Part shown: one piece after another, positions 18,092-26,665 of the stretch
How the letters are laid out: each line of letters opens with the position of its first letter
How positions within the stretch are numbered: the stretch's first letter is position 1
DNA from: Peptoniphilus mikwangii
GTDB taxonomy: Bacteria > Bacillota > Clostridia > Tissierellales > Peptoniphilaceae
Reading direction: 5' to 3'
DNA: 64,000 bases
Assembly (NCBI RefSeq): GCF_000468535.1
Contig: NZ_AUQY01000002.1
Coordinates: forward strand, 536,888-600,887
Notes under the pieces: generated by a model
Database searches by the model: none
The model's input: only the letters and a program-made list of their open reading frames with translations
What the model was told of the DNA's origin: nothing
Position numbers and translations under genes: made by a program

Positions 18092-18399
18092 AAAACCACT
18101 CCTTTCTTTTATGAACATTACTAAAAGTTAAAACAAACTTTCAATAATTTAAATAATATCTGTTTAAATTTTTACAATTTGAAAATTCATATTGTCATAT
18201 CACATAAATATTATATTTTTTAAAGATAAAATATAAATTTTTAATCAAACAATATTCCTCTTTCTATTATAATAATACTACACATTTTACTTTATTGCAA
18301 TAAATCGTAAAACTTTTGAGTATAATTATTTACTTTTTTTCTCAATAATTTAATTTAATTCTACTTACAAATTATTCATATCCAAATAAAATAAACATA
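18092..18399. other. AT-rich upstream region of the protease-nuclease operon
   Basis: No open frame or repeat is supported. It should hold the promoter for the minus-strand pair; TATAAT-like runs are abundant but I cannot choose one. Confidence 0.4.
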
Positions 18400-18547
18400 G
18401 AAAAAGCACATAGCTGAAAGATTTTAACCTTAAAACCATGTGCTTCGTTTACTATTCAATTATTATACAAATTAGTGTTTCTACAAATCTTCTCCAAAAA
18501 ATGGCGGAAAACTTTCCAAACAATTTACTTAAATCCAACAATTCTCC
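18400..18547. repeat. Hairpin repeat H joined directly to box B (copy 1, no cargo)
   Basis: H (18400-18471) has GCACAT paired at a distance with ATGTGC, the shared loop 'gaaagatttta' and the tail 'ctattcaattattatacaa'. Box B (18522-18547) reads 'aatttacttaaatccaacaa' and is about 50 bp away, with the segment between them related to the other B copies. H ends the minus-strand operon at 18549 and has an A-rich side that would act as a terminator. The box B similarity extends into the last codons of that gene. Confidence 0.65.
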
Positions 18548-18548
18548 T

Positions 18549-18965
18549 TCAAACCTGCTTTTTCTCATTGTTCTTAGGCTTAATATAAGTTTTTATCCTT
18601 CCGGCTACTGAAACAGCCACATAACCCATCGTATAATTTATGAATATATCTCTATATGCAGAGGGTGACAAAGGTTCCCTAAGTCCTGTCATCCAAACAT
18701 ATCCAAACACAAGCAGTAGTGTTGGAATATATACGGCAATAGCCTTAAACCAATAGTTTTTCAATTTCAAATTTTTAATCAACATGTATGCAAAAATCAT
18801 GATAAATACAATAATTGCTCTATCCAATTCATGCCAATTACCATTAGGGTCTTCGTATTGCCCGTTCAAAATATATAATGCACTATTAGAAATAGTTGCA
18901 ACTGTGTATAAAACAGAATAAATAAAAACCGCTTGCTTTAACCAATTATTCCATATAGATTTCAT
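18549..18965 (-). CDS. Four-helix membrane protein (DUF6608-like)
   Basis: A 138-aa protein with hydrophobic segments near residues 10-30, 48-64, 72-92 and 105-122 and a basic tail. The family name is from memory of similar proteins beside EFR1 ferredoxins and is tentative. GGAGATAGAATT precedes the ATG. It is the last gene of the alpha/beta hydrolase-EFR1 operon, 45 bp after the ferredoxin gene. Its last codons overlap sequence related to a repeat found elsewhere in the window, so the C-terminus may be replaced or variable. Confidence 0.7.
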   Translation of the reverse strand: MKSIWNNWLKQAVFIYSVLYTVATISNSALYILNGQYEDPNGNWHELDRAIIVFIMIFAYMLIKNLKLKNYWFKAIAVYIPTLLLVFGYVWMTGLREPLSPSAYRDIFINYTMGYVAVSVAGRIKTYIKPKNNEKKQV

Positions 18966-19010
18966 AATTCTATCTCCATAAATTCCAATTTGCTTTATTC
19001 TTTAGATTAA

Positions 19011-19769
19011 TCATTTATATTTTTCATATCGACATTGTTCAATTACCTGATCTCCAAGCAATGTGATTGCTTTTTGAGGACATAAACTTATACATCTGTA
19101 ACACATTGTACATTGTTCTCCTGAAACTGCCTTCTTATCTTTTATTTTAATATTTCCCATTGGACATTCTCTACTGCATAAACCGCAACCAATACATGCA
19201 TCACTTATTTTTAATTTATCAGTATATCCCAAAGTTTTATGATAAAACCATAATCTTTGTCCAAAGAGTCCCTTAATATGTGCTATGAACGATAATCCTT
19301 CTTGAGGATATTTTCCACACCTGATTTGTTCTGCAACTTGTTCAATACGCTTATCTGCATTTTTAACAACTTGTCTGTTTTCTTCAATATCTTTTTTCAA
19401 CAACTTATTATCGCAAACAGAATCAGGCATTTTTATTTGTAAACCTCCAAGGATTTCTGCGCCATATTTCTTTAAAATTCTTGCTGTACATCCTGTTCCG
19501 TCACCGCTAAAAAGCCCCATTGTATTTACACAGAACACCTTTTTCCCTTTCCATAAAGAACTGTTTTTCTTAATAAAATCACGTACCATAAATGGAGCAT
19601 TAGAAAATTGCGTCGGATATCCTAAAACAATTGTGCAATGCTTCTCTAATATATGCACAATCTGTGGATGTTCTAACGGAAGACACTTTGATTTATCATC
19701 TATCAAATATATCAGTTTCTCAACACAGTGTTTCGTATTTCCGGTTCCACTTAAATAAATTCCTATCAC
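19011..19769 (-). CDS. EFR1-type flavodoxin-ferredoxin fusion protein
   Basis: The 252-aa protein begins with a flavodoxin-like fold (IYLSGTGNTKHCVEKL near residue 4, the FMN phosphate loop) and ends with two 4Fe-4S motifs, CIGCGLCSRECP near 192 and CTMCYRCISLCP near 220. It should carry electrons between FMN and an unknown partner. The start is a GTG immediately after the TAA of the hydrolase gene, with no gap, so translation is coupled. Its partner genes, a membrane-anchored hydrolase and a small membrane protein, suggest action at the inner face of the membrane. Confidence 0.9.
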   Translation of the reverse strand: MIGIYLSGTGNTKHCVEKLIYLIDDKSKCLPLEHPQIVHILEKHCTIVLGYPTQFSNAPFMVRDFIKKNSSLWKGKKVFCVNTMGLFSGDGTGCTARILKKYGAEILGGLQIKMPDSVCDNKLLKKDIEENRQVVKNADKRIEQVAEQIRCGKYPQEGLSFIAHIKGLFGQRLWFYHKTLGYTDKLKISDACIGCGLCSRECPMGNIKIKDKKAVSGEQCTMCYRCISLCPQKAITLLGDQVIEQCRYEKYK

Positions 19770-20924
19770 TTATGTGTTTTCTCCTATAATTTTCAATTCA
19801 TCTATATCATCTAAAAATTCTATTACTTTTTTTAAATATTCCTTTGGTTTTTCAACATGAATATTGTGCATAGAATCAAATCCTTCAACTAAAATGCTAC
19901 CATGAATCAACTCTTTGACAAGTTTGGCATCTTTTTCATCCATTGCAGAAATCAGAATTCCTTCTTCATTATAATAAGAAGGAGCTGTGTTTTTTGGTGG
20001 CTTTACATGAAAGATACAAGTTGGAATGTGAATTTGTTTTAACAATTCTCTTTGTTTTATGCAATTAAAAAAACTAAAATCATAGAATGTACTTCCAAAC
20101 CTTAAATCATAATCACCGGTTTTATCCTGTAAATTCGCTGTCAATTGAAGTAAAGTATTAACTCCTAACTTAGGAGTATAGTACCATATAATCGGTATCT
20201 TTGTCATATCCTTTCGAAATATTTTCATTGCAGGTTTAGCCACAATTTTATTCCAATTATCTTTTCCATCCTTGTTAAACAATGCACGCATCGGATCATT
20301 GTTTAAGTAATATTCAAAGTAAGTGATATTAGGTTTTTCAGCTAAATAATTGTAAATATTTTGAAAAGTTTTATAAGAAAATGTGTTCTCTGCACGTCCC
20401 TTTTCTGTTGCAAAAAACGGTCCGTCCTCTAAAATAATCGCTTTTAAATTTTCCGGATATTTAGCAGCAATATAAGCTGCAATCAACGCACCGGATGAGT
20501 GTCCCGAAATAATAGCATTTGATCCGATTTTTTCTTGTATAAACAAGGCAATATCAGACCCGATACGCTCAATATTATATAAATCAGGATTCTTACTTGA
20601 TTTTCCATATCCATAATAATCAAGTGCAAAGACATGAAAATCTTTTATCAGTTCAGGTAATACAAAGCGATAATCTTTCCAATCTACCATTTGTCCGTGC
20701 AATAATAACATAGCCGAACCATTGTTTGGACCTTCTACATAATTTATGACATTTCCATCATTCAAATAAAACTGTTTTTCTTTTAACCCTAAACTGAAAG
20801 CTCTGCTTTTTCTAAACTTCTCTCCGGAATAATCATAACTTAAATTTCTAATTGCATAGAGTACGACAAAAACAACAAGAAGCAAAAGTAATACAGCAAT
20901 AATTTTTAGCATACCGTCTTTCAT
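19770..20924 (-). CDS. Membrane-anchored alpha/beta hydrolase
   Basis: The 384-aa protein has an N-terminal membrane anchor (residues 5-25) then an alpha/beta hydrolase fold: LLLHGQMVDWKDY oxyanion loop near 72, DYYGYGKS, and the nucleophile elbow SGHSSGAL near 143. A catalytic His is likely in FDSMHNIHVEKP near the C-terminus. It is not a lipase I can name. Two starts are possible, at 20924 and four codons downstream; the spacing from GGGAG slightly favours the second, and the longer frame is listed. It is the first gene of a three-gene operon and follows a broken AbrB gene. Confidence 0.85.
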   Translation of the reverse strand: MKDGMLKIIAVLLLLLVVFVVLYAIRNLSYDYSGEKFRKSRAFSLGLKEKQFYLNDGNVINYVEGPNNGSAMLLLHGQMVDWKDYRFVLPELIKDFHVFALDYYGYGKSSKNPDLYNIERIGSDIALFIQEKIGSNAIISGHSSGALIAAYIAAKYPENLKAIILEDGPFFATEKGRAENTFSYKTFQNIYNYLAEKPNITYFEYYLNNDPMRALFNKDGKDNWNKIVAKPAMKIFRKDMTKIPIIWYYTPKLGVNTLLQLTANLQDKTGDYDLRFGSTFYDFSFFNCIKQRELLKQIHIPTCIFHVKPPKNTAPSYYNEEGILISAMDEKDAKLVKELIHGSILVEGFDSMHNIHVEKPKEYLKKVIEFLDDIDELKIIGENT

Positions 20925-20974
20925 CTCCCAAATCTTCTTGGATACTAATCAAAACTTTGTTGCAATATCGCCAT

Positions 20975-21144
20975 TCATAATTGCAACTCTCTTCTTTCAT
21001 CTCCAAGTATGAGCAAATTATCTCCAGGTTCTATAGAAACAATTTCTCTATCCTCTTTCGGAATAACAATTTGTCCCTTAGTTCCTACTTTTGTAGTCCA
21101 CGCATGTAATTTTCTATCTTTTTTATTTCACATTTACCTTCCAT
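20975..21144 (-). pseudogene. Broken AbrB/SpoVT-family regulator gene
   Basis: On the minus strand an ATG at 21144 begins MEGKCEIK; after a run of six A bases the frame must shift by one to continue as LHAWTTKVGTKGQIVIPKE, then IEPGDNLLILGDERRE and a stop. KGQIVIPKE and PGDNLLILGD are the core of the AbrB swapped-hairpin DNA-binding fold. The frame shift in the homopolymer and the early stop just after the fold indicate decay. Such regulators often sit before hydrolase/EFR1 operons, so this was probably the local repressor. Confidence 0.75.
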
Positions 21145-21295
21145 ACATAGTATGATAGGTATGCAAAATTATACTTAATTATACTATGTTAAAATTCATA
21201 ATACAAGATGCCATGCTACATCTATATTTATCCCCATAGATTACACAATTGATATTTCTTATATTTCCTGTCAATAAGATCACATTTACAACATG

Positions 21296-21412
21296 CATAA
21301 AATATAAACCGATACTTTAATGTCGATTTATAATATATTTGAAAAAATTAAGATATTATTTGAATAAATCAGTGTGAAATTTTATAAAGACGGTATATGT
21401 GTTAAAGCTTCA
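21296..21412 (+). pseudogene. Short gene remnant C1 before hairpin H2
   Basis: Positions 21309-21337 carry an operator-like inverted repeat (AAACCGATAC...GTCGATTT). Further on, a plus-strand frame ends VKFYKDGICVKASLDIKPA and a stop just before hairpin H2. The VKFY...DIK ending matches the remnants at 24.4 and 36.2 kb. Most of the gene is gone. Nothing else is seen between 21145 and 21432. Confidence 0.45.
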
Positions 21413-21432
21413 CTAGATATAAAACCTGCATG

Positions 21433-21506
21433 AAAAAAGCACATAGCTGAAAGATTTTAATCTTAAAGTCATGTGCCTTATTTATACTATTCAATTATTA
21501 CACAAA
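21433..21506. repeat. Hairpin repeat H, copy 2 (terminator)
   Basis: It has the same GCACAT/ATGTGC stem, 'gctgaaagattttaa' loop and 'actattcaattattacacaaa' tail as the copy at 18400. It ends 8 bp before the stop codon of the membrane protein gene and would terminate it on the minus strand. Confidence 0.75.
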
Positions 21507-21513
21507 CCCGAAT

Positions 21514-22020
21514 CTATCTTCCTAAAAATCCGACAAGCAAAGCCTGAATTGCCGATACAATAGGTATAAGTAAAAAAGGTGCTGCTAAAAAATGTTCCTT
21601 AACCGCCAAATGTTTCATCCAATTAGTAAATTCATAATCCTTGTGTCCCTCTGTCCCGGGAATGACAATTTTTTGCTTATATTTCCCCTGAAATAACAGA
21701 CAGTCCAACAATAAAAAATCTCCTAAGTTTAATAAGCTCCACTGAATATATCCCATCCAAAATATGTTCCAAAAGCCAATAATTCCCGTATGTAAAAGAC
21801 TTGTTATTGAATAAATGAAACAAATTCCAACAATAATGACGGTTATTATACTATTTATATTTTTCTCTTGTTTTGTCATTTGTTCGGGCGCAGCCTTCTG
21901 AATGGCCTTTGGGTAAGAATCAAAAAAGAATCTTGGATTAATGAGTACCAAAGCGGCCACTGCTCCGTTAAAGATAGCAGCTATGGCAATACCATCAAGA
22001 ATCGCCTGAATTATGTCCAT
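21514..22020 (-). CDS. Four-helix membrane protein, unknown
   Basis: A 168-aa protein with hydrophobic segments near residues 8-27, 60-80, 85-120 and 145-167, and a conserved-looking NPRFFFDSYP loop. No family is recognised with confidence. The longer frame has 21 extra codons, but AGAGGAGG sits 6 nt before the ATG at 22020. The gene lies between hairpin H and box B of the repeated element, as if it were inserted cargo. It has no clear functional link to the SirTM genes upstream. Confidence 0.7.
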   Translation of the reverse strand: MDIIQAILDGIAIAAIFNGAVAALVLINPRFFFDSYPKAIQKAAPEQMTKQEKNINSIITVIIVGICFIYSITSLLHTGIIGFWNIFWMGYIQWSLLNLGDFLLLDCLLFQGKYKQKIVIPGTEGHKDYEFTNWMKHLAVKEHFLAAPFLLIPIVSAIQALLVGFLGR

Positions 22021-22065
22021 AAAATTTCCTCCTCTGTAAAACTCTAATTTACCAACCACAATTTG

Positions 22066-22165
22066 CACAAAGACTCCCGGCAAAACGATGGAAGGCTTTT
22101 AAAATAATTTACCTAAATTCAACAACTCACTTCTTCTTATTTTTAGTATCAAAACAGTATCAATC
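22066..22165. repeat. Box B repeat, copy 2
   Basis: The segment 'aaaacgatggaaggcttt' is followed by 'tttacctaaattcaacaact' (22107-22128) and 'ttttagtatcaaaacagtat'. The same order of blocks is found at 37102-37213. The first block forms a weak hairpin. Confidence 0.7.
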
Positions 22166-22210
22166 ATGATACTAACATGCTGTCACTACTTTATCATTTT
22201 TCAAGTCGGA

Positions 22211-23197
22211 TTATTCTATATCGTTTAATACTTCTCCTATATCTCCATCTATGCAAATGCTCCTACCTTCAATTTCTTGCGGACAAAATGCCTCTCCACA
22301 ATTGATACACGCATATATAGCTTTTTCATTTGTCATTGTCATCTGCCAAAACGGATATTTAATGATAACAGGAGTATTTGACCCAACTCCAAATTCCAGG
22401 AATAAAACATGTTTGTTTCTATTTTTCTCAAGGAAATTGTAGTATTTTTCAGATGCTTTATGCCACCCTTCATCTTCTACAAAAGAGTCATCAGCACGAA
22501 GATTCATTGTTACATCTGAATTATCATCAGGGCATTTTGGAATGAGACTTGCCGGAATTTGCATTGATATTCTTCCATCATCAGGTACTGAGAATACACC
22601 ATTTTGATCTTTAACAAATCCTTGAGCTTTCATTGCTTTTATAACCCAATTTTTATTATCATAAGTCTTTTGATTTTTGGAATTAATACTTTGAAATAAG
22701 CCGAAATCTCCTTGGGTGTAGAATAATCTGTTTTTATCAAATCCTGCTCTTTGGAATTGATGGTCAACATTTGTTGTAATCACAAAGTAATTTTTATTTT
22801 CCAAAAGAGAAAGCAGCTTTCGATAAACCGGTATTGGCGGCTCAACATATCTGTTGAAGTATATATTTCTTGCCCACCACGCCCATTTTGTTTCACTATC
22901 AGGAAACGAATAAAATCCTCCTGAATACATATCTTTTATTCCATATTTTTTCGCAAAGTCAAAGAAATACTTTTCGAATCTTTCACCGCTGTAAATCATA
23001 CCGGCAGAAGTTGATAAGCCTGCACCGGCACCAACTACGACAGCTTCTGCATTTTGAATTTCATTTTTCAATATTTTAAGTTGTTCTTCTTTTGTTCCTT
23101 TCCCTATAGATATACTTCCGCTGAAGCTCCTAACTCCAATTAACCCATTCTGAATTGTTTCTCTATACCCATCCTTTTTATCACAATAATTCTTCAT
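22211..23197 (-). CDS. SirTM-type sirtuin (protein ADP-ribosyltransferase)
   Basis: The 328-aa protein has the sirtuin NAD-binding motifs VVGAGAGLSTSAG near residue 58 and TTNVDHQFQRAGF near 145, plus a CxxC pair near the C-terminus (CINCGEAF). Its partner is a zinc-type macrodomain protein whose gene overlaps it by 17 nt, the hallmark of class M (SirTM) sirtuins. These ADP-ribosylate a lipoylated GcvH-like protein and the macrodomain reverses it. No GcvH-L or lipoate ligase gene is in this window. I chose the ATG at 23197 after GAGGACAAG; the frame opens 10 codons earlier. Confidence 0.88.
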   Translation of the reverse strand: MKNYCDKKDGYRETIQNGLIGVRSFSGSISIGKGTKEEQLKILKNEIQNAEAVVVGAGAGLSTSAGMIYSGERFEKYFFDFAKKYGIKDMYSGGFYSFPDSETKWAWWARNIYFNRYVEPPIPVYRKLLSLLENKNYFVITTNVDHQFQRAGFDKNRLFYTQGDFGLFQSINSKNQKTYDNKNWVIKAMKAQGFVKDQNGVFSVPDDGRISMQIPASLIPKCPDDNSDVTMNLRADDSFVEDEGWHKASEKYYNFLEKNRNKHVLFLEFGVGSNTPVIIKYPFWQMTMTNEKAIYACINCGEAFCPQEIEGRSICIDGDIGEVLNDIE

Positions 23198-23984
23198 AAT
23201 ATTTCTTGTCCTCATCTTTAAATACATTGAAAATTATTCTTTCCATTGAGTTAGGGTGCAGCAGCAACCACTTTTCAACTGTTTTTACAGCAATTTCTGC
23301 CGCTCTTTTATTCGGAAAGTGAAATACACCGGTTGATATACAACAAAATGCAACACTTTTTAACCCATTTTCTAAACACATATCTAAAGTATTGGTATAA
23401 CAATCTGCCAAATCTTTTTCTAAATCTTCAGTAAGCACACGTGATACTATCGGACCGACAATATGAACTACCTTCTTTGCAGGAAGATTATATGCATCTG
23501 TAAGCATAGGAATGGCTGTGGGTTGTTCATAATTTCTTCCATATTTTTCTCTTAACTTATCCATCTGATGATTACACTCTTCTCTAAGCTGTATCCCTGC
23601 AAAAGTGTGAATTTGGTTGTCAATACAAGTGTGCATCGGAACAAAACATCCAAGCATTTGTGAATTCGCCGCATTAACAATTGCATCGACTTCAAGCCTT
23701 GTTATATCCCCTTGCCAAATAGATAGATTTTCTCTAATCACAGGAATATCCGACAACTTTACGATTCCTTTTTCCTTAGCACAAAAAGATAAATATTCAT
23801 CTTGCACTTTTATCACTTCATCAGACATTTTTTTCGGCATACGGACATTCATAAGAGAACGGAGAATGTTCCGTTTCTCACTTATATTATTCGGAATTTC
23901 CATATTCTTATATCTATCCGAGTCAGCTTTAAACTCCTCTAAAAGATAGTTTAATCTTTGCTCTTGTAGTTCATTCTTATTCAT
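23181..23984 (-). CDS. Zinc-dependent macrodomain protein (ADP-ribosyl hydrolase)
   Basis: The 267-aa protein has a ~90-aa helical N-terminal region, then a macrodomain: IWQGDITRLEVDAIVNAANS, the zinc-binding loop GCFVPMHTCIDNQIH near 112-126, HIVGPIV near 175 and the substrate loop CISTGVFHFPNKRAA near 215. Zn-macrodomains of this kind remove ADP-ribose placed by SirTM sirtuins. AGAAGGTGAAGTT precedes the ATG. The gene overlaps the SirTM gene and follows a decayed ferredoxin gene, so the original operon was larger. Confidence 0.9.
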   Translation of the reverse strand: MNKNELQEQRLNYLLEEFKADSDRYKNMEIPNNISEKRNILRSLMNVRMPKKMSDEVIKVQDEYLSFCAKEKGIVKLSDIPVIRENLSIWQGDITRLEVDAIVNAANSQMLGCFVPMHTCIDNQIHTFAGIQLREECNHQMDKLREKYGRNYEQPTAIPMLTDAYNLPAKKVVHIVGPIVSRVLTEDLEKDLADCYTNTLDMCLENGLKSVAFCCISTGVFHFPNKRAAEIAVKTVEKWLLLHPNSMERIIFNVFKDEDKKYYEELL

Positions 23985-23988
23985 AACT

Positions 23989-24146
23989 TCACCTTCTTTT
24001 CACTTCATTTGTCGGACAAACTGTTAAACAATTTCCACAGTATAGACAATAATTATTTCTTATACTATTTAAATATTCCTTCTAACATAATATTACTTAC
24101 TGCTTTCTTTTAACTCCGGCATCTCTGATTCGATATATTCGTTCAT
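23989..24146 (-). pseudogene. Remnant of a small ferredoxin gene
   Basis: A start codon at 24146 gives MNEYIESEMPELKESSK and a stop; about 35 bp later in another frame comes NNYCLYCGNCLTVCPTNEV and a stop. The second piece holds four Cys in CxxCxxCxxxCP spacing, a 4Fe-4S site. The gap and frame change show a shortened, broken gene. It directly precedes the macrodomain gene on the same strand. Confidence 0.6.
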
Positions 24147-24189
24147 CGTAATCATCCTTTAATGTAGTTATTGTATCATATTTGAGGCA

Positions 24190-24462
24190 TTCATATAATA
24201 TAAACCGACATTTTATTGTCGTATTCTGATAGATTTTAAATTTTTCGCTATATTAATAAATGCCTCCCTATTGAAGTGAATAAAAGACCTGTTATTCTGA
24301 ATGATGAAGATCCCGAATACACCAGCTAAAGAAGCATTACATGATTGGAAGAAAAAAATACCCTGACAGCCTGAAAAAGATTGTGTCCCTTTTGAAGAAA
24401 GCAATGTAAAATTCTATAGAAAGGCTATATCCGCTAAGATTCCACCGGATATAAAATAAGCA
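24190..24462 (+). pseudogene. Gene remnant C2 before hairpin H3
   Basis: It starts with an inverted repeat CCGACATTTTATTGTCG (24202-24218) preceded by ATATAAA. On the plus strand, broken frames read PIEVNKRPVILNDEDPEYT, then a stop, then QPEKDCVPFEESNVKFYRKA and ISAKIPPDIK with a stop. The 24263-24540 stretch is highly similar by eye to 36016-36291, so both descend from one gene. I do not recognise the protein. Confidence 0.6.
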
Positions 24463-24595
24463 AAGAAAAAGCACATGCCAAAAGATTTTACTCTTAAAGT
24501 TATGTGCTTAGATTTTTATACTGTTCGATTATTTATACAAAATGGAATTTGATTTATAGTTATGGTTCAGGCAGGTCATTTACCTAAATCAAATA
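24463..24595. repeat. Hairpin repeat H joined to box B (copy 3, no cargo)
   Basis: H has GCACAT pairing with ATGTGC and the tail 'ctgttcgattatttatacaa' (to 24540). A short box B, 'tttacctaaatcaaata', follows at 24579-24595, about 40 bp away. It lies just beyond the stop codon of the flavin reductase gene and can serve as its terminator. Confidence 0.6.
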
Positions 24596-24610
24596 ACATA
24601 AAACTGAGAT

Positions 24611-25162
24611 TTATTTCATAGACTCTTTGATTTCAATGATTTCCCCGATAATCATATAATGAGGTTCCCAATCATCTTCCGTTCCATCAGGTGTAACATT
24701 GGGATACACTTTCGGTTGCTCTGCATAATATTCTTTAATCTCATCAGCCAAATCATCCTTGGTAAACTGATGCATATATAATTTATGACAAAGAAGTGTA
24801 AGTTTTGCTTCTTCATAAGTTATACCCTTACCAACAGCAACAGGCGTCAATCCCGCCCCTATCACTTTGTTCTCGTTGTATCCTGAGTGTGAACCCATAT
24901 ATGCCAGTGCCCTTTTATATTCTTTACCATAGAAGCTAACTGTAAATATATCATACTTCTTTAATAATTCACCGGTGTATCGTGCAGGATGAATATAAAC
25001 TGTAACAATCGGCCTGTTTTTTTCCACATGATTCCAAATATTCCCAAGACTCCCCCATGAAACCGTACAAGAATTATAATCAGATTTATTTCCTGCAGTA
25101 ACAAGTGCCCAATCCTTATTAAACATCTCAAAAACTTTATAATCTTTCTGCTCAAATTCCAT
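24611..25162 (-). CDS. Flavin reductase-like FMN-binding split-barrel protein
   Basis: The 183-aa protein has the flavin reductase fold: ALVTAGNKSDYNSCTVSWGS (FMN phosphate region) near residue 20, PIVTVYIHPARYTGELLKK near 52 and FTVSFYGKEYKRALAYMGSHSG near 75. Such proteins move electrons from NAD(P)H or ferredoxin to FMN, or act as FMN-dependent oxidoreductases. GAGGTAGATAAAT precedes the ATG. It is a single gene between two gene remnants. Confidence 0.88.
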   Translation of the reverse strand: MEFEQKDYKVFEMFNKDWALVTAGNKSDYNSCTVSWGSLGNIWNHVEKNRPIVTVYIHPARYTGELLKKYDIFTVSFYGKEYKRALAYMGSHSGYNENKVIGAGLTPVAVGKGITYEEAKLTLLCHKLYMHQFTKDDLADEIKEYYAEQPKVYPNVTPDGTEDDWEPHYMIIGEIIEIKESMK

Positions 25163-25267
25163 ATTTATCTACCTCTACAAATTACCACTTTTTTCTTTTA
25201 CATACTATCTTACAATTTCAATTTGCTTTTCTTAATTTAATTCTTTATAGATACTCTTATTATCTTA

Positions 25268-25375
25268 ACTTATTGGTGGAATAGAAGCTTCTTCTATCTC
25301 AAAATCTAAAGGATTAAATTCTCCCTACACTTTAATAGTGAAAATTTGACTCTTTTTGTAACCAGTTTTATGAAA
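25268..25375 (-). pseudogene. C-terminal coding remnant, unknown
   Basis: A minus-strand frame reads FHKTGYKKSQIFTIKV, a TAG stop, then GEFNPLDFEIEEASIPPIS and a stop. The codon pattern looks protein-coding on both sides of the TAG. No family is recognised. The rest of 25163-25477 is AT-rich and empty. Confidence 0.3.
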
Positions 25376-25477
25376 TTTTTAAACAAATAAGGTGCCTTCT
25401 TCAAAGATGCCTTCAAATATTTTTATAATTAATTTATTATTTTTTTCCTTTAATTCTTATAAAAAAATCCTTATATT

Positions 25478-26650
25478 CTATTGTGGAGATATTAATATCA
25501 ACTTATCTTTTTCTATTTCATGAAAATAAAATTTTATTTCATCTCCTAGTTTTATATCAAATTTTCCAAATGGTTCATTAAGTAATGTCCCTGTCATTAT
25601 TCCATTATCAAATTTAGAAATTCGTACCCAAACTTGTTCAGGTTTTTCATTTTCATTAAATATAACCACTGGAAAATTATCCGGATAATCCTTATTTCTA
25701 AATTGGTCCAGACCTGAAATCTCTCTTGTTTTTTCTTTATTTAAATTTCTAGTATCATATATTTCAATTATATTTTTTTCAAATTCATCAAAATTACTTC
25801 TATCTAGATTAATATAATTCAGGCTGCAATAATTATTATTTTCTAAATTTCCCGAATGAATCACATACATAATGTCACCACCTATGTATCGAGTTATGAA
25901 TCCATACTTGCCTTCCTGAGCTATACATATAGGTTGAAATGATAATCCAGATTGCTCATCAATATATCCATATAAAATTAACCCTGTATCCTCTTTTTCA
26001 ATCAAATCCGGCATAATTTTATCCATTAATTTTCTACAATCAACATATACAAACTTATGATAAAACTCTCTAAATGAAGCCCCGGTAAATTTTCTTTTTT
26101 GGTCTTCTAATCTTATTTCAATATCAAAAAGATCTCCATCTTCATTCATCCCTAATGGCAAACAACATCTATCTAACCAATTCTTACTTGCAAGTTCGTG
26201 CGGTACTATGGAAAAAGCCTTATTTTCAAATCGTTTCCTAGAAGCTTTTATCAAATCATCTTCTATCGAAAAAGTAATATCAGAAAAATATCTCCATCTA
26301 TAATCATCCGGCAAATGTAATAATAAAATTTGGGTTTTCCCTTTAATTTCATATGTATCTAATACTTTAAAATGAGCATTATTTCTGGCAACAAACAAAC
26401 CCCAATTTGTTCCATGTTCAAACCGGCTAAAATCATTCATGTGATTTGATAAAATAGTAATTCTATGAGTAGTTACCATTCCCATGAAACGATTGCTTGC
26501 ATCTGTAAATCCTCGTTCCATGATTATTTCACCAACTCTATACTGCTTCATCTGTTTTTCAGTTAAATTCAAATCTCGAGCATACATAGCCAAACCAGGA
26601 AATATTTCATTAGCCAAATTTTCATATTCTCTTTCACTTAATTGTGTCAT
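25478..26650 (-). CDS. Unknown protein with C-terminal DUF2314-like domain
   Basis: A 390-aa soluble protein without signal peptide or membrane segment. The last ~75 residues (PVVIFNENEKPEQVWVRI, then TGTLLNEPFGKFDIKLGDEI) resemble DUF2314, a small beta domain that occurs in immunity-type and stress proteins. The first 300 residues, with THRITILSNHMNDFSRFEHG near 62, are unfamiliar. A GGGGGATAAA site precedes the ATG. Its position at the edge of a defence region, next to a wrecked methyltransferase, suggests but does not prove a conflict-related role. Confidence 0.6.
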   Translation of the reverse strand: MTQLSEREYENLANEIFPGLAMYARDLNLTEKQMKQYRVGEIIMERGFTDASNRFMGMVTTHRITILSNHMNDFSRFEHGTNWGLFVARNNAHFKVLDTYEIKGKTQILLLHLPDDYRWRYFSDITFSIEDDLIKASRKRFENKAFSIVPHELASKNWLDRCCLPLGMNEDGDLFDIEIRLEDQKRKFTGASFREFYHKFVYVDCRKLMDKIMPDLIEKEDTGLILYGYIDEQSGLSFQPICIAQEGKYGFITRYIGGDIMYVIHSGNLENNNYCSLNYINLDRSNFDEFEKNIIEIYDTRNLNKEKTREISGLDQFRNKDYPDNFPVVIFNENEKPEQVWVRISKFDNGIMTGTLLNEPFGKFDIKLGDEIKFYFHEIEKDKLILISPQ

Positions 26651-26665
26651 TTTATCCCCCTGAGA

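Noticed and set aside
24213-24404. Minus-strand 63-aa open frame
   Set aside because: It is antisense to the decayed gene C2, and the second copy at 36 kb does not keep it open.
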